DNA of 64,000 nucleotides, from contig JAUWGP010000006.1 of the NCBI GenBank assembly GCA_030606335.1, positions 1 to 64,000 of the forward strand, read 5' to 3'. This document shows, piece by piece, positions 43,987-52,802 of the stretch. This DNA comes from Caldifarciminota bacterium (GTDB taxonomy: Bacteria; Hydrothermota; UBA3073). Both the position numbers and the translations under genes were made by a program. The stretch's first letter is position 1; each line of letters opens with the position of its first letter. Below the pieces are notes generated by a model. The model had not been told where the DNA came from and made no database searches. It saw nothing but the letters and a program-made list of their open reading frames with translations.

Positions 43987-44760
43987 TTATTTTTTATTTT
44001 TATAATACAATTCGTATAATCTTTCATCAATACTTCCATCTTGTAGCATCCAATCTGGATGTGTCTCTCCTTTCTCTTCCATCTGAAAACGTACACAGGT
44101 TTGCCAATCACCCTTACAATATAACTCAATCCATTCTCTACTCAGATTTCCTTCCTCATAAAATCTTTTCATAGGGCAATTTTGATACCATTTGCATTCT
44201 GTGATAATTACCCTCAACTTGCAATAATTCTTTGTTAATTCATTTTTATGTCCCGGATTATGAAGAATTGCAGATGGATGCTGAACAGGAAACACTTTTC
44301 TTTCATAGGTTAGATATAGTCTACCCCAAAGCGAATATGATTCTTCTTTTAGAGGTATTCTAAGCGCATATTTCTCAAAGACATATTTGGTTGCATAGTA
44401 ACCAAGGGGAACCAGTATTGATGGATTAATCAGTTTTATCTCACTATCTAAATATGTACCACACATTTTGATTTCATCCTGTTTTGGTCTTCTATTACCT
44501 GGTAGTTTACACTTAATCAAATTTGTCATGTAAATATCTTTTCTCTTTATATCTGCAAAATCTAATAATTCATCCAATACTTTCCCTGAAGGTCCAATAA
44601 ACATTTTTCCATCTCTATCCTCTTTCTCTCCAGGTGCCTGTGCAATGAGCATTAGTTTGGCATTGGTATTTCCCTCCCCACAAAGAGCATTTTTTCTGGT
44701 CTCAGATAGCCTACATTTGTAACACCTCATTATTTGAACATTTAAATTTCTTATATTCAT
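43987..44760 (-). CDS. Type 4 (iron-sulfur) uracil-DNA glycosylase with C-terminal extension
   Basis: 257 residues. Removes uracil from DNA. Cluster cysteines begin CYKCRL (Cys13, Cys16), with further Cys in LIKCKLPGNRRP and MCGTYL regions. The catalytic-type motif is AQAPGEKEDRDGKMFIGPSGKVLDELL, and the DNA-contact motif is FPVQHPSAILHNPG. Family 4 enzymes usually end near residue 190-200. Here ~65 more residues follow, with WYQNCPMKRFYEEGNLSREWIELYC..W.TCVRFQMEEKG..HPDWMLQDGSID, a Cys-containing segment of unknown role seen in some family members. It has an AGAGGGGATTAGG leader. Confidence 0.9.
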   Translation of the reverse strand: MNIRNLNVQIMRCYKCRLSETRKNALCGEGNTNAKLMLIAQAPGEKEDRDGKMFIGPSGKVLDELLDFADIKRKDIYMTNLIKCKLPGNRRPKQDEIKMCGTYLDSEIKLINPSILVPLGYYATKYVFEKYALRIPLKEESYSLWGRLYLTYERKVFPVQHPSAILHNPGHKNELTKNYCKLRVIITECKWYQNCPMKRFYEEGNLSREWIELYCKGDWQTCVRFQMEEKGETHPDWMLQDGSIDERLYELYYKNKK

Positions 44761-44852
44761 CCTAATCCCCTCTATAAATTCTTAAATTTCAACCTTCTAT
44801 ATTCGACTGTAACTCCACAAAATGGTTATATGTATTCAAATGTCTCCAAGGA

Positions 44853-44970
44853 ATGAGATTGCCACGTCCTGAACCGCTTGGTTCAGGACTCGCAATGACA
44901 CACTCCTTTTAGTCATTGCGAGGAGTCTGTCATACTTCTGACGGACAACGAAGCAATCGCATTTAAAGGT
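44853..44970. repeat. Back-to-back CATTGCGAG repeats
   Basis: GAGATTGCCACG..CCTGAACCGCTTGGTTCAGG..CTCGCAATGACA (44853-44900) is followed by GTCATTGCGAGGAGTC..GACGGACAACGAAGCAATCGCAT (44912-44970). The two copies are in opposite orientation, and the first contains its own CCTGAACCGCTTGGTTCAGG hairpin. The rest of the 430-bp gap shows no gene. Confidence 0.85.
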
Positions 44971-45166
44971 AGATAGTTATAGAAAAATGTGATTGTCACG
45001 TTTTCGTACACAATGAAAGGTGTTATTTTGTCTGTTATCACGAGAGTTTAGGACATTCTCTAAAATTATAACATTTAGTACATCTAACCTAAATTATAAC
45101 ACTAAAGTAAATAATTGTCAAGAAAATAAATTTTACAAACCAATTCAGTCTCTAACATCTTTTTTC

Positions 45167-45195
45167 TTGACATAGAAAAAAACCTGTTGTATAAT
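45167..45195 (+). promoter_or_regulatory. Leaderless-type promoter of the radical SAM gene
   Basis: TTGACA (45167-45172), 17 bp, TATAAT (45190-45195). The -10 box overlaps the first candidate ATG (45194), and the next in-frame ATG (45203) lies seven bases after it, at the expected transcription start. Confidence 0.82.
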
Positions 45196-45202
45196 GCATC
45201 CG

Positions 45203-47578
45203 ATGAAAAATCTTGATTTAATACTTCCATTAGTACGTAAACCTGGAAGATATATAAACGGTGAGTTAGGCACCAAAATTCATACCTCATCCAATACCTC
45301 CTGTGTGATTGCATTTCCAGACGTATATGAGGTCGGTATGTCATCTCTTGGCGTAAGAATACTCTACCATCTATTCCAAAAATCAGGAATACGTGTTGAA
45401 AGAGTATTTTCACCCTGGGTAGATATGGAAGAAAAATTGAGAAGAAACGAAATTCCCCTTTCTTCCCTTGAAACACGTACTCCCCTTAAAGATTTCGACC
45501 TCGTGGCATTTTCAATACAGTATGAACTAAATTATACGAACATTCTCTCTATGCTTGACCTGGCAGGAATCCCACTCTATAGTAAAGAAAGACAAAACGA
45601 CCATCCAATAGTTGTTGCAGGAGGTACAAGTGTCTTTAACCCACTCCCGATCCTCCCTTTTTTCGATGCGTTTCTTATTGGTGATGCTGAGGAATTTGTA
45701 CCTGCAATAATTCCTATTTTTAAAGATAAATCAACAAAAAGGAATGAAAAGCTCAAAGAATTGAGTAAATTACCCGGGGTTTTATTACCCGACAATGTTG
45801 GCAACTTATCAGTAACTGTAAAAAAAATCTCTATTGATACCCTACCTGTTGATACTATTCCTGATTCTCCCATATTACCATTTATTGAGATTATTCATGA
45901 TAGATTAGTCGTTGAGATTGCAAGGGGTTGCACACGTGGATGTAGATTTTGTCAGGCAGGTATAATCTATCGCCCTTACAGAGAGAGGGATAGAGAAACT
46001 GTAATGAAGGCTGTATTACAGGGTCTTTTAAAGACTGGATATAAAGATGTCACTCTCCTTGCTCTATCAGTCCTTGACCATTCAGATATCAAAGGAATGA
46101 TAAGCGATTTAAAAAAGAAACAAATAGGTATATCATTACCATCACTCCGAGGAGATTCCTTAAATAGTGACATTGCATCACTTTTATGTGGAGGTGGTGT
46201 TACTCTCGCACCTGAAGCAGGCACGGAAAGATTGCGCAGGATTATTAACAAGGATATAGATGAGGATGATATGATAGAATCTACCAAAAGACTTAAATCG
46301 TTTGGGTTTACTCATGCAAAACTATATTTTATGATTGGACTGCCTCAGGAAACTGAAGAAGATATTGAAGGAATAGTAAAACTTATTAATACTATCAGGA
46401 GGAATATTCCTTTAAAGGTTTCAATATCACCATTCGTACCAAGACCACATACACCATTCCAATGGGTTAGACAAAATAACATAGAGGAACTCCAGGAAAA
46501 AATTAATTACTTGAAGAGGAATATTAAAAAGACACGGGTTGCATATAGAGAACCTGAGGGCTGCTTGCTTGAGGGTGTTTTTTCACGTGGTGATGAGAGG
46601 CTCTCTGCTGTTATAGAAAGGGCATATAGACTTGGTGCCAGGTTTGACGAATGGAGTGAGATGTTCGATTTTACCAGATGGATCAAGGCATTTGATAAGG
46701 AGGGAATCAACCCGAATGATTATCTAAAAGAAAGAGATATTGATAAACCATTACCCTGGGATACTATAGAAACTGGAGTTGATAAAGATTGGTTAGTTGA
46801 GGAAAGAGAACTTTCGATTAATGGCAAGATGAGAAGAGATTGCAGGATTATTGGATGTAGTGGATGTGGGATATGTGATGGAAATATAGTACCAATTAAA
46901 AAGAAAAAAGGAAATACTGAAGTAAAATATGGAAGAATGGCTAAAAGTTTAAATAAACCATATGCTAAAATTGGCTATAGAATCAAGTATTCAAAAATAG
47001 ATAATCTTCGTTATATAGGACATCTGGATACAACAAATGCCCTTATAAGAACACTCAGACGTGCAAAGCTGCCCCTTGTTTATTCACAAGGATATAAACC
47101 CAAACCCAGGGTTGCATTTTCACCTCCTCTAACACTCGGATTTACATCGAGTGCAGAGTACATAGATGTATTGTGTAAGAGAACTGTTCCTGATATAGAA
47201 GAAAAACTTAAAGAAACAACACCTGAGGGATTTATGATAAACTCAGTAGAAATGCTCCCACCAAAGTATCCTTCTTTATCATCCTCACTTGTAAACCAGA
47301 GACTCCGGGTAAACCTTACCCCAAAAAAAAGAGGCTATGGAGTGCCCCACCGTGGCGGGGCTAAAAGAATTATAAATAGGTTTATGGAGAATGAGACACT
47401 GGAGATAGATGGTATAAACGTTAGACCGGCAGTATTAGAAATTATATATAAGGATGATTGTATGGAAATTCTTATGAAATTAGGTCAGGCTAAACCCCTT
47501 AAGATATTTCAGGTATTATTTAATATCACTGAGGATGAGGCAAGACTCCTTAAAGTTGAAAGAATTGGGTGGAAGTAA
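45203..47578 (+). CDS. Radical SAM protein TIGR03960 fused to DUF2344
   Basis: 791 residues from ATG 45203. The N-terminal third resembles a B12-binding-like domain (CVIAFPDVYEVGMSSLGVRILYHLFQ; VAGGTSVFNPLPILPFFDAFLIGDAEEFV). The radical SAM core follows, with the cluster motif CTRGCRFC (about 243-250), then LAPEAGTERLRRIINKDI and PHTPFQWV. A Cys-rich region CRIIGCSGCGIC lies near 550. The C-terminal ~210 residues are DUF2344 (IKYSKIDNLRYIGHLDTTNALIRTLRRAKLPLVYSQGYKPKPRVAFSPPL). The two parts are commonly fused; a role in RNA modification is suspected but not known. Residues ~708-722 (RGYGVPHRGGAKR) are encoded by a palindromic repeat. An ATG at 45194 is excluded by the promoter. Confidence 0.9.
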   Translation: MKNLDLILPLVRKPGRYINGELGTKIHTSSNTSCVIAFPDVYEVGMSSLGVRILYHLFQKSGIRVERVFSPWVDMEEKLRRNEIPLSSLETRTPLKDFDLVAFSIQYELNYTNILSMLDLAGIPLYSKERQNDHPIVVAGGTSVFNPLPILPFFDAFLIGDAEEFVPAIIPIFKDKSTKRNEKLKELSKLPGVLLPDNVGNLSVTVKKISIDTLPVDTIPDSPILPFIEIIHDRLVVEIARGCTRGCRFCQAGIIYRPYRERDRETVMKAVLQGLLKTGYKDVTLLALSVLDHSDIKGMISDLKKKQIGISLPSLRGDSLNSDIASLLCGGGVTLAPEAGTERLRRIINKDIDEDDMIESTKRLKSFGFTHAKLYFMIGLPQETEEDIEGIVKLINTIRRNIPLKVSISPFVPRPHTPFQWVRQNNIEELQEKINYLKRNIKKTRVAYREPEGCLLEGVFSRGDERLSAVIERAYRLGARFDEWSEMFDFTRWIKAFDKEGINPNDYLKERDIDKPLPWDTIETGVDKDWLVEERELSINGKMRRDCRIIGCSGCGICDGNIVPIKKKKGNTEVKYGRMAKSLNKPYAKIGYRIKYSKIDNLRYIGHLDTTNALIRTLRRAKLPLVYSQGYKPKPRVAFSPPLTLGFTSSAEYIDVLCKRTVPDIEEKLKETTPEGFMINSVEMLPPKYPSLSSSLVNQRLRVNLTPKKRGYGVPHRGGAKRIINRFMENETLEIDGINVRPAVLEIIYKDDCMEILMKLGQAKPLKIFQVLFNITEDEARLLKVERIGWK
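47337..47366 (-). repeat. Palindromic repeat inside the radical SAM gene
   Basis: GAGTGCCCCACCGTGGCGGG then GCTAAAAG is the reverse complement of the intergenic repeat at 32777-32804 with few changes. It is read in frame as part of the DUF2344 domain and adds about a dozen residues. Confidence 0.8.
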
Positions 47579-47693
47579 TGCAACTGATAAATAGATGACA
47601 TCAGCTTATCTATATCCATACAGATCCTGCGGATTGACTCTACAAGCTAATTTTAAAAGGTGAACATTTCGATATTCATTACCGATTTTTTCC

Positions 47694-47722
47694 TTGACTT
47701 TTTCTCTATTTTAGTATATAAT
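47694..47722 (+). promoter_or_regulatory. Promoter of the 47.9-kb lipoprotein gene
   Basis: TTGACT (47694-47699), 17 bp, TATAAT (47717-47722). The predicted start is near 47729, giving an unusually long leader of about 160 nt. Confidence 0.83.
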
Positions 47723-47802
47723 AAAAAGGGAATAAGGGAGGAGTTTCCCCTTATAATTGTCAACCGTTATGGTTGTCTTGATAGATAAGTCGTAAGGAGG
47801 CG

Positions 47803-47823
47803 ATGCTTATGTTTGCGATTTAA
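47803..47823 (+). CDS. Possible leader peptide MLMFAI
   Basis: Within the long leader, TAAGGAGGCG is followed by ATG CTT ATG TTT GCG ATT TAA, a six-codon frame with the best Shine-Dalgarno in this leader. It ends 68 nt before the lipoprotein start. Translation could control the downstream gene or mRNA stability. It may also be a chance frame; only the sequence pattern supports it. Confidence 0.35.
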   Translation: MLMFAI

Positions 47824-47890
47824 ATAATTCATATGCATGGGTAGAAATAAAGTGTGTTTTTATTTTTCTGTATTCATAAGGGGAGGAAAT

Positions 47891-49009
47891 ATGATGCGTA
47901 AGTGGCTAGTTCCTGTGGGGCTGATTTTAGCATTCGGTCTCGTGATGACAGGATGTAAGAAGGAAGGGGTAACAGACGAAGGAGAACCACAAGTTGAATT
48001 GACCATTACTTTACCAGACCCGGCACAACAACCATTGTGGAATGATGTTGATAAACTCGTCCTTACAGTAACCGGTCAGGATAAGTGGATTGTGACTGAT
48101 ACGCTGGATATATCCCCAGGGGATACGTTAGCCATCTTTACATTGAATGTTCCAGCTGGGATAAATAGGCTTTTCACTCTGGATGCAATTGATACCCTCT
48201 GGGTGGTCCTTTTCTGGGGCAGACTTGAAGCGGATATTGAGGAAGGTCAGACATATGACTTCGATATAGACCTTGAACCCGCTGGTGGTGGTGCAGCCAC
48301 TCATATAAAGATATTTAGAGATGGTTTGCCATGGTCTTCCAGTGCAATGGATACAATGCTCCAGCGAGAAGGCTTCACCCCGGGTCCAGGAGAAAACCAG
48401 TATGAGATATTCCCCTCAGACAGTTTCGCCTCTGTGCATCTTAATGTTGGTGTAGATATGGTCATAATCGTAAACGACCAGGCTCAGTACTTCTATGATA
48501 ATTACGCGGCCAGTCAGGCAAAGTTCAATGCCTTTATATATAGTGGAGGTACTATATTCTGGGAGGCATGCGACCGTGGTTGGGCACAGGGCTCCATTCT
48601 TGATGCTGGTATAACATTCCCAGGAGGAGTTTCCGTGGACTCAACATACATTTACGATAACTATAACCTTTTATATAATCCAAACTACGATCTGGTAAAT
48701 GGACTACCAGATACCATCTATGGAACCTACTCGAGTCACGAGACCTTCACTGACTATCCACTTGGAACTCAGATCTTCACAATTAACAAGGCAGAAGAAA
48801 AACCGACTCTCATACTCTACCACTACGGGGTGGGATGGGTTATAATAACGGGTCAACCACTCGAGTACTGTTATGATAGACTTCCAGTTCAAACTACTGG
48901 AGAACTTCTTCCAAGGGTAGTTAGATTCTTTCTCGGCAAACCGCCAGCTACCACTAAGGAGTGCTACTCTCCAGAATTTGGCATCTCCAGAAAAAAGAGT
49001 TCAGGGTAA
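47891..49009 (+). CDS. Lipoprotein with a GATase1/ThuA-like domain
   Basis: 372 residues from ATG 47891, which follows GGGGAGGAAAT; a longer frame from 47837 lacks such a site and would spoil the signal peptide. MMRKWLVPVGLILAFGLVMTGCKKEG ends in lipobox MTGC. Residues ~30-140 form an Ig-like sheet. From ~145 on the sequence (THIKIFRDGLPWSS..., VDMVIIVND.., FNAFIYSGGTIFWEAC..., KPTLILYHYGVGWVIITGQPLEYCYD, LLPRVVRFFLGK) looks like a class I amidotransferase-like (ThuA/DUF4350-type) fold as found in envelope proteins. This is a fold-level guess; no catalytic triad is identified with confidence. Confidence 0.7.
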   Translation: MMRKWLVPVGLILAFGLVMTGCKKEGVTDEGEPQVELTITLPDPAQQPLWNDVDKLVLTVTGQDKWIVTDTLDISPGDTLAIFTLNVPAGINRLFTLDAIDTLWVVLFWGRLEADIEEGQTYDFDIDLEPAGGGAATHIKIFRDGLPWSSSAMDTMLQREGFTPGPGENQYEIFPSDSFASVHLNVGVDMVIIVNDQAQYFYDNYAASQAKFNAFIYSGGTIFWEACDRGWAQGSILDAGITFPGGVSVDSTYIYDNYNLLYNPNYDLVNGLPDTIYGTYSSHETFTDYPLGTQIFTINKAEEKPTLILYHYGVGWVIITGQPLEYCYDRLPVQTTGELLPRVVRFFLGKPPATTKECYSPEFGISRKKSSG

Positions 49010-49029
49010 ACGTAATGATAGTTTTATCA

Positions 49030-49064
49030 TTTAGGGGACTTGCAGTGCAAGTCCCCTAAATTTT
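49030..49064 (+). terminator. Terminator after the 47.9-kb lipoprotein gene
   Basis: TTTAGGGGACTTGCA (49030-49044) is complementary to TGCAAGTCCCCTAAA (49046-49060), followed by TTTT. With A/T runs on both sides it could also stop the convergent sirtuin transcript. Confidence 0.88.
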
Positions 49065-49096
49065 ATAAAAGTTGCTATTCGCAGATGGCTAAAATA

Positions 49097-49819
49097 TTAC
49101 TTTTTCAATTTTGGCAAAATTTCGCCAGCCTTACTGAAGATGGCAACATCAGCAATCTGGGTAATAGGTGTCTCTTCAAGATTTACCTCTATGATTTTCG
49201 CGCCCCTATTCTTTGCTATAAAAGGGATTGATGCAGCAGGATATACTATCCCTGATGTACCTACGACGAGCATAACATCACATTCTGAGGTTGAGGCATA
49301 AGTTTTTGCAAGATTTCTTTCTTGCAGTGATTCACCAAACCAAACGATATCAGGTCTCATAATTCCACTACATTCACATATAGGAGGAATCTCTTTTAAG
49401 GGAACATCAACATTGAATGAGACCTTCCCGCAGGTTGTACACCTTAATCTCCAGATATTTCCGTGAAGTTCGGCAAGTTTTTTATTTCCAGCTCTTGAAT
49501 GAAGTCCATCCACATTCTGTGTTATTAAAAAAAACTGCTCAAACATCTTTTCAAGCCTTGCAATTGCCAGGTGAGCCCTATTAAGTCTGGCTTTGTTAAT
49601 AATCTGTCTTCTCCAATCATACCACTCCCATACAAGTTTTGGGTTTTTCTCAAATGCAGATTTTGTAGCAAGTTCTTCTGCTCTGAAATTTTTCCATAAT
49701 CCGTCTTTACCACGAAATGTAGGTATACCACTCTCTGCTGATACCCCAGAACCAGTTAAAACTACAAGAAAGTTGCATTTAGAGAGGATTTCAACTGCCT
49801 TTTTAACCTTCAACTCCAT
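49097..49819 (-). CDS. cobB: NAD-dependent protein deacylase, Sir2 family
   Basis: 240 residues. Uses NAD+ to remove acyl groups from protein lysines. The NAD site is VVLTGSGVSAESGIPTFRG, then ITQNVDGLHSRAG, catalytic HGNIWRLRC and zinc cysteines CTTC and a later CEC (CTTCGKVSFNVDVPLKEIPPICEC). VWFGES and VVGTSGIVYPAAS are the remaining family motifs. WYDWRR (Tyr and Arg three apart) is the sign of class III sirtuins that prefer succinyl or malonyl groups. Convergent with the lipoprotein gene. Confidence 0.95.
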   Translation of the reverse strand: MELKVKKAVEILSKCNFLVVLTGSGVSAESGIPTFRGKDGLWKNFRAEELATKSAFEKNPKLVWEWYDWRRQIINKARLNRAHLAIARLEKMFEQFFLITQNVDGLHSRAGNKKLAELHGNIWRLRCTTCGKVSFNVDVPLKEIPPICECSGIMRPDIVWFGESLQERNLAKTYASTSECDVMLVVGTSGIVYPAASIPFIAKNRGAKIIEVNLEETPITQIADVAIFSKAGEILPKLKK

Positions 49820-49904
49820 TAGAGAATATTTTAAACAAGGATCTAAAGAGATAAATAATTTATACCACTTTTGTAATAATAGCCTTTCTCATATATCTAC
49901 CATT

Positions 49905-50411
49905 TTATTTTTTTCTTTTAGATTTATTGTAATATTTTCCAGTGGCAAGAGCATATCCTCTTCTTGAATCTCCTTCCTTTAACTTAAGCCATTTTTCCGT
50001 ACCTAATTCTTTAAATTTTTTCTTCTCCTCAATAACTTCAGGGTGTTTTTTTAAAAACTGGGAGAAAAGTTTACAAGGAAATTTTTTACACTCAAAGCAT
50101 ATTTCAATTCCTTTCTCTTCAGCACAAAGACGGATTTTACAAAATGGTATTCCACCACCTTCTTTACAGGGTGCTTGACAGTAGGGTCCTTTTTTCTTAT
50201 CGCCGAAATAAACCAACCCTTTTTGAAACTCATTAAAGGAAAATTCTATCTTCTTATACTCGGGTACCCATTCTGCAAATCTGTGTGCGACAATCAACTC
50301 CTTTAAGTCTGCAGCAATCATAGCTAAAATTCTACCTTTGTAAATACCACAATTTCCACAGTACAAACCACAATAACATACCTTATTTTTTATCTCTTCA
50401 GTTTCTATCAT
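49905..50411 (-). CDS. DUF3795 Cys-rich protein
   Basis: 168 residues from the ATG at 50411, which follows CAGGAGGTAAAA. Twelve or so cysteines occur in pairs: CYCGLYCGNCGIYKG at the N terminus, CQAPCKEGGGIPFCKIRLCAEEKGIEICFECKKFPCKLF in the middle. This is the DUF3795 pattern, probably a metal or iron-sulfur binding protein. The C terminus is basic (YYNKSKRKK). Function unknown. It lies upstream of the sirtuin on the same strand but with an 85-bp gap. Confidence 0.82.
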   Translation of the reverse strand: MIETEEIKNKVCYCGLYCGNCGIYKGRILAMIAADLKELIVAHRFAEWVPEYKKIEFSFNEFQKGLVYFGDKKKGPYCQAPCKEGGGIPFCKIRLCAEEKGIEICFECKKFPCKLFSQFLKKHPEVIEEKKKFKELGTEKWLKLKEGDSRRGYALATGKYYNKSKRKK

Positions 50412-50644
50412 TTTTACCTCCTGTTGGAAAAGATGACTTATAATCAAAAACCGTTAGACCAAAAAAGTAATGCAAAAATAGTTTTTCTCGCTTAAAGCAC
50501 TTATTTTTTGATTTATCTGCGGTTTTATCATTTTCGTTTTACATTACCTAATATTTCGAAGACGTTTAAATGCACTTATTGCAGTCTCATAGGCACCAGT
50601 TTTTCTTCAACCAAGGGTTCACCTCTATAATAATGAATACTTTT

Positions 50645-52078
50645 TCATTTGGACTGATAAACTATTTCTCCATTTACAATTGTCATATCAACACTCATAT
50701 GTGGTGGTTTACCAGAAAGAACTACGAGGTCTGCCTTTTTACCCTCTTCAATTGAGCCAGTAAGCTGTTCATAACAACCTGCATATGCTGAATTAATCGT
50801 ATACATTCTAACTGCTTCCTCAAAAGAGATACTCTCTGTAGGATGTTCCATTGCACCCTTAATGCCATAAATAGGACCAGGAGGCATAGAATCAGAACCA
50901 AAACATATCATATTCCCTGCCTTTGAAGCTGTTTTAAACCTGTTTGTATTTAATCCTTCTAAACCGAATATCCTCTGATATAAACCATCAGGCATACCCC
51001 AGTTTGTTATAAAATTTGGCTGCATAGCAAGGATTATTCCCTGTTTCTTTGCTCTGATTACTGCCCCATCGTCTGCAAGTTCAAAATGTTCAATTCTGTG
51101 CCTTGATGGATTTCCTTCAGACTCATAAACGTCGAGAGCCTGTTCTATAGCCCTGTCACCTATTGCGTGTATAAGTATTTGAAGTCCAAGATTATTCGCC
51201 TTTTTTACAATATTCTTGAGTTCTTCTTTTTTATAGTTTAAGACACCGTAATTATCAGAACCTGGGTATGGTTTTTTTAGAGCAGCAGTTCTTGCTCCAA
51301 CAGAGCCATCAGCAAAAACCTTGATTCCACCTGTTTTTAGCCATTCACCATCAATATGATAAATATAATCCATATCCTTTACTGGTAAAACTGCATAAAC
51401 CCTCAGACGAAGGCTTTTCCTTTGTACCATCTCCCTGTATACATCAATATATTTCCTTAACGTCATATCATGTATTGAGGTTATCCCAAGTGAGTGGATT
51501 ATCTTTTGAGCTTGTGTAATAGCTGTTTCGATTTCTTCCTTGCTGGGAGGAAATATCTCATTTATAAACAGAACGGCATCCTCAAGGAGAATGCCTGTGT
51601 TGTGGTCTATATTAAATCCTATAGGAATACTACTGATTGCCCTGCTATTTCCTACAGCTATATGACCACATATCCTTCTGAATATAACCACCCTATTCGC
51701 ACTCAATATATCCAATTCTTCTTTTTTAGGAATTCTGTTCTCTTTCCATCTTGATTCATCAAAATCCATACAAATTAATGGCTCAGGTTTCCTTTCTTCT
51801 TTTAATCTTTCTTTCGTTTTATCGAGTGCATCTCTAAGACTGGTTGTTTTAGAAAGATTAACCCTTGTGAGATTTAATCCTACATCAACGAAATGTATAT
51901 GAGAATCAATGAAAGCGGGGGCAAGGAAACGACCCTTGAGGTCCACGATCTCCGTTTCCTTAATTCTTTTTACCATACTGAGAGGACCAACTCTTTTAAT
52001 TCTATCTCCCTCGATGATGACTGTCTCTATCACATCTCCCTCCATCGAGAGAATATCTCCATTTATGAAAGCAATCAT
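50645..52078 (-). CDS. Amidohydrolase 3 family protein (YtcJ-like)
   Basis: 477 residues. Beta-sandwich halves at both ends (MIAFINGDILSMEGDVIETVIIEGDRIKRVG and KKADLVVLSGKPPHMSVDMTIVNGEIVY) flank a metal-dependent TIM barrel: FIDSHIHFVDVG, later HAIGDRAIEQALDVYE, HRIEHFELADD and CFGSDSMPPGP. This is the YtcJ group, which acts on formamides or other amide or cyclic substrates; the natural substrate is unknown. A remnant related to its first 50 residues lies at 54313-54471. Confidence 0.9.
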   Translation of the reverse strand: MIAFINGDILSMEGDVIETVIIEGDRIKRVGPLSMVKRIKETEIVDLKGRFLAPAFIDSHIHFVDVGLNLTRVNLSKTTSLRDALDKTKERLKEERKPEPLICMDFDESRWKENRIPKKEELDILSANRVVIFRRICGHIAVGNSRAISSIPIGFNIDHNTGILLEDAVLFINEIFPPSKEEIETAITQAQKIIHSLGITSIHDMTLRKYIDVYREMVQRKSLRLRVYAVLPVKDMDYIYHIDGEWLKTGGIKVFADGSVGARTAALKKPYPGSDNYGVLNYKKEELKNIVKKANNLGLQILIHAIGDRAIEQALDVYESEGNPSRHRIEHFELADDGAVIRAKKQGIILAMQPNFITNWGMPDGLYQRIFGLEGLNTNRFKTASKAGNMICFGSDSMPPGPIYGIKGAMEHPTESISFEEAVRMYTINSAYAGCYEQLTGSIEEGKKADLVVLSGKPPHMSVDMTIVNGEIVYQSK

Positions 52079-52235
52079 GGATTTATTCTATAGCCAATCT
52101 GTATCTGAAAAAATCAAAACGGAGGATATCTTTTAAAAATATTATAGGAAAGGCTTCCTGAAAAGGTGGAAATCCCACCTATAACGGGGATAAACAGCCT
52201 TTAATATAGAATAGGTGAAGTCAACAATATCATAG

Positions 52236-52802
52236 TTAACTATCATCGATCCATGTCCTTATTAGTAACTTAAGTTCTTTATTTCGATAACTGAACTCTG
52301 CTACAACTCTTTTCAGATAATCAGGTAATTTCTTATACCCCCATAAATAACGCTTTTTTGTTTTTTCTACACCATTTCGGATAAAGTAATAAGGCAAATT
52401 TACATGAAAAAAAGAGATACTATCGGCATCCCTTAAAAAGTTAACACGTTTCGTGCCTCCTGTTTCATGTGAGCGCACCAAGAAAAAGATATCATTGACC
52501 AATTCTTTATTTATATTAAACTCTCTCATTATTCTATCCAGGATCTTAGCACTATTTAAGGCATGGGCATCTTTAAACTCTCCATAAGTTTTATAATCTT
52601 TGCATCTTACTTTCAAGTCTTCAATAGCTCTTTCTATATCATGGCCTAAAGCGGCTATTTTTAAAGCCTCATCAGCATCGGGTTTTAATTTAAGTAACCA
52701 CTCTAAAGTATTTTTCGAGTGAATTAGATCTTCTGGAACTGAAGACTTTTTTATAATCTTCTCTATTTCTTTTTTTACACAATCAATATTACCTATTTTC
52801 AT
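52236..52802 (-). CDS. HD-domain protein, DUF4202-like
   Basis: 188 residues. The metal-binding HD pattern is HSKNTLEWLLKLKPDADEALKIAALGHDIERAIE (His ~28, His-Asp ~54-55), followed by a second-site HALNSAKILDRI, RSHETGG and DADSISFF. This order matches the DUF4202 family, probably a phosphohydrolase of unknown substrate. Its start lies 14 bp inside the end of the next upstream gene (IPCT-DIPPS-like), so the two are coupled, suggesting a phosphorylated inositol or nucleotide substrate. Confidence 0.78.
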   Translation of the reverse strand: MKIGNIDCVKKEIEKIIKKSSVPEDLIHSKNTLEWLLKLKPDADEALKIAALGHDIERAIEDLKVRCKDYKTYGEFKDAHALNSAKILDRIMREFNINKELVNDIFFLVRSHETGGTKRVNFLRDADSISFFHVNLPYYFIRNGVEKTKKRYLWGYKKLPDYLKRVVAEFSYRNKELKLLIRTWIDDS

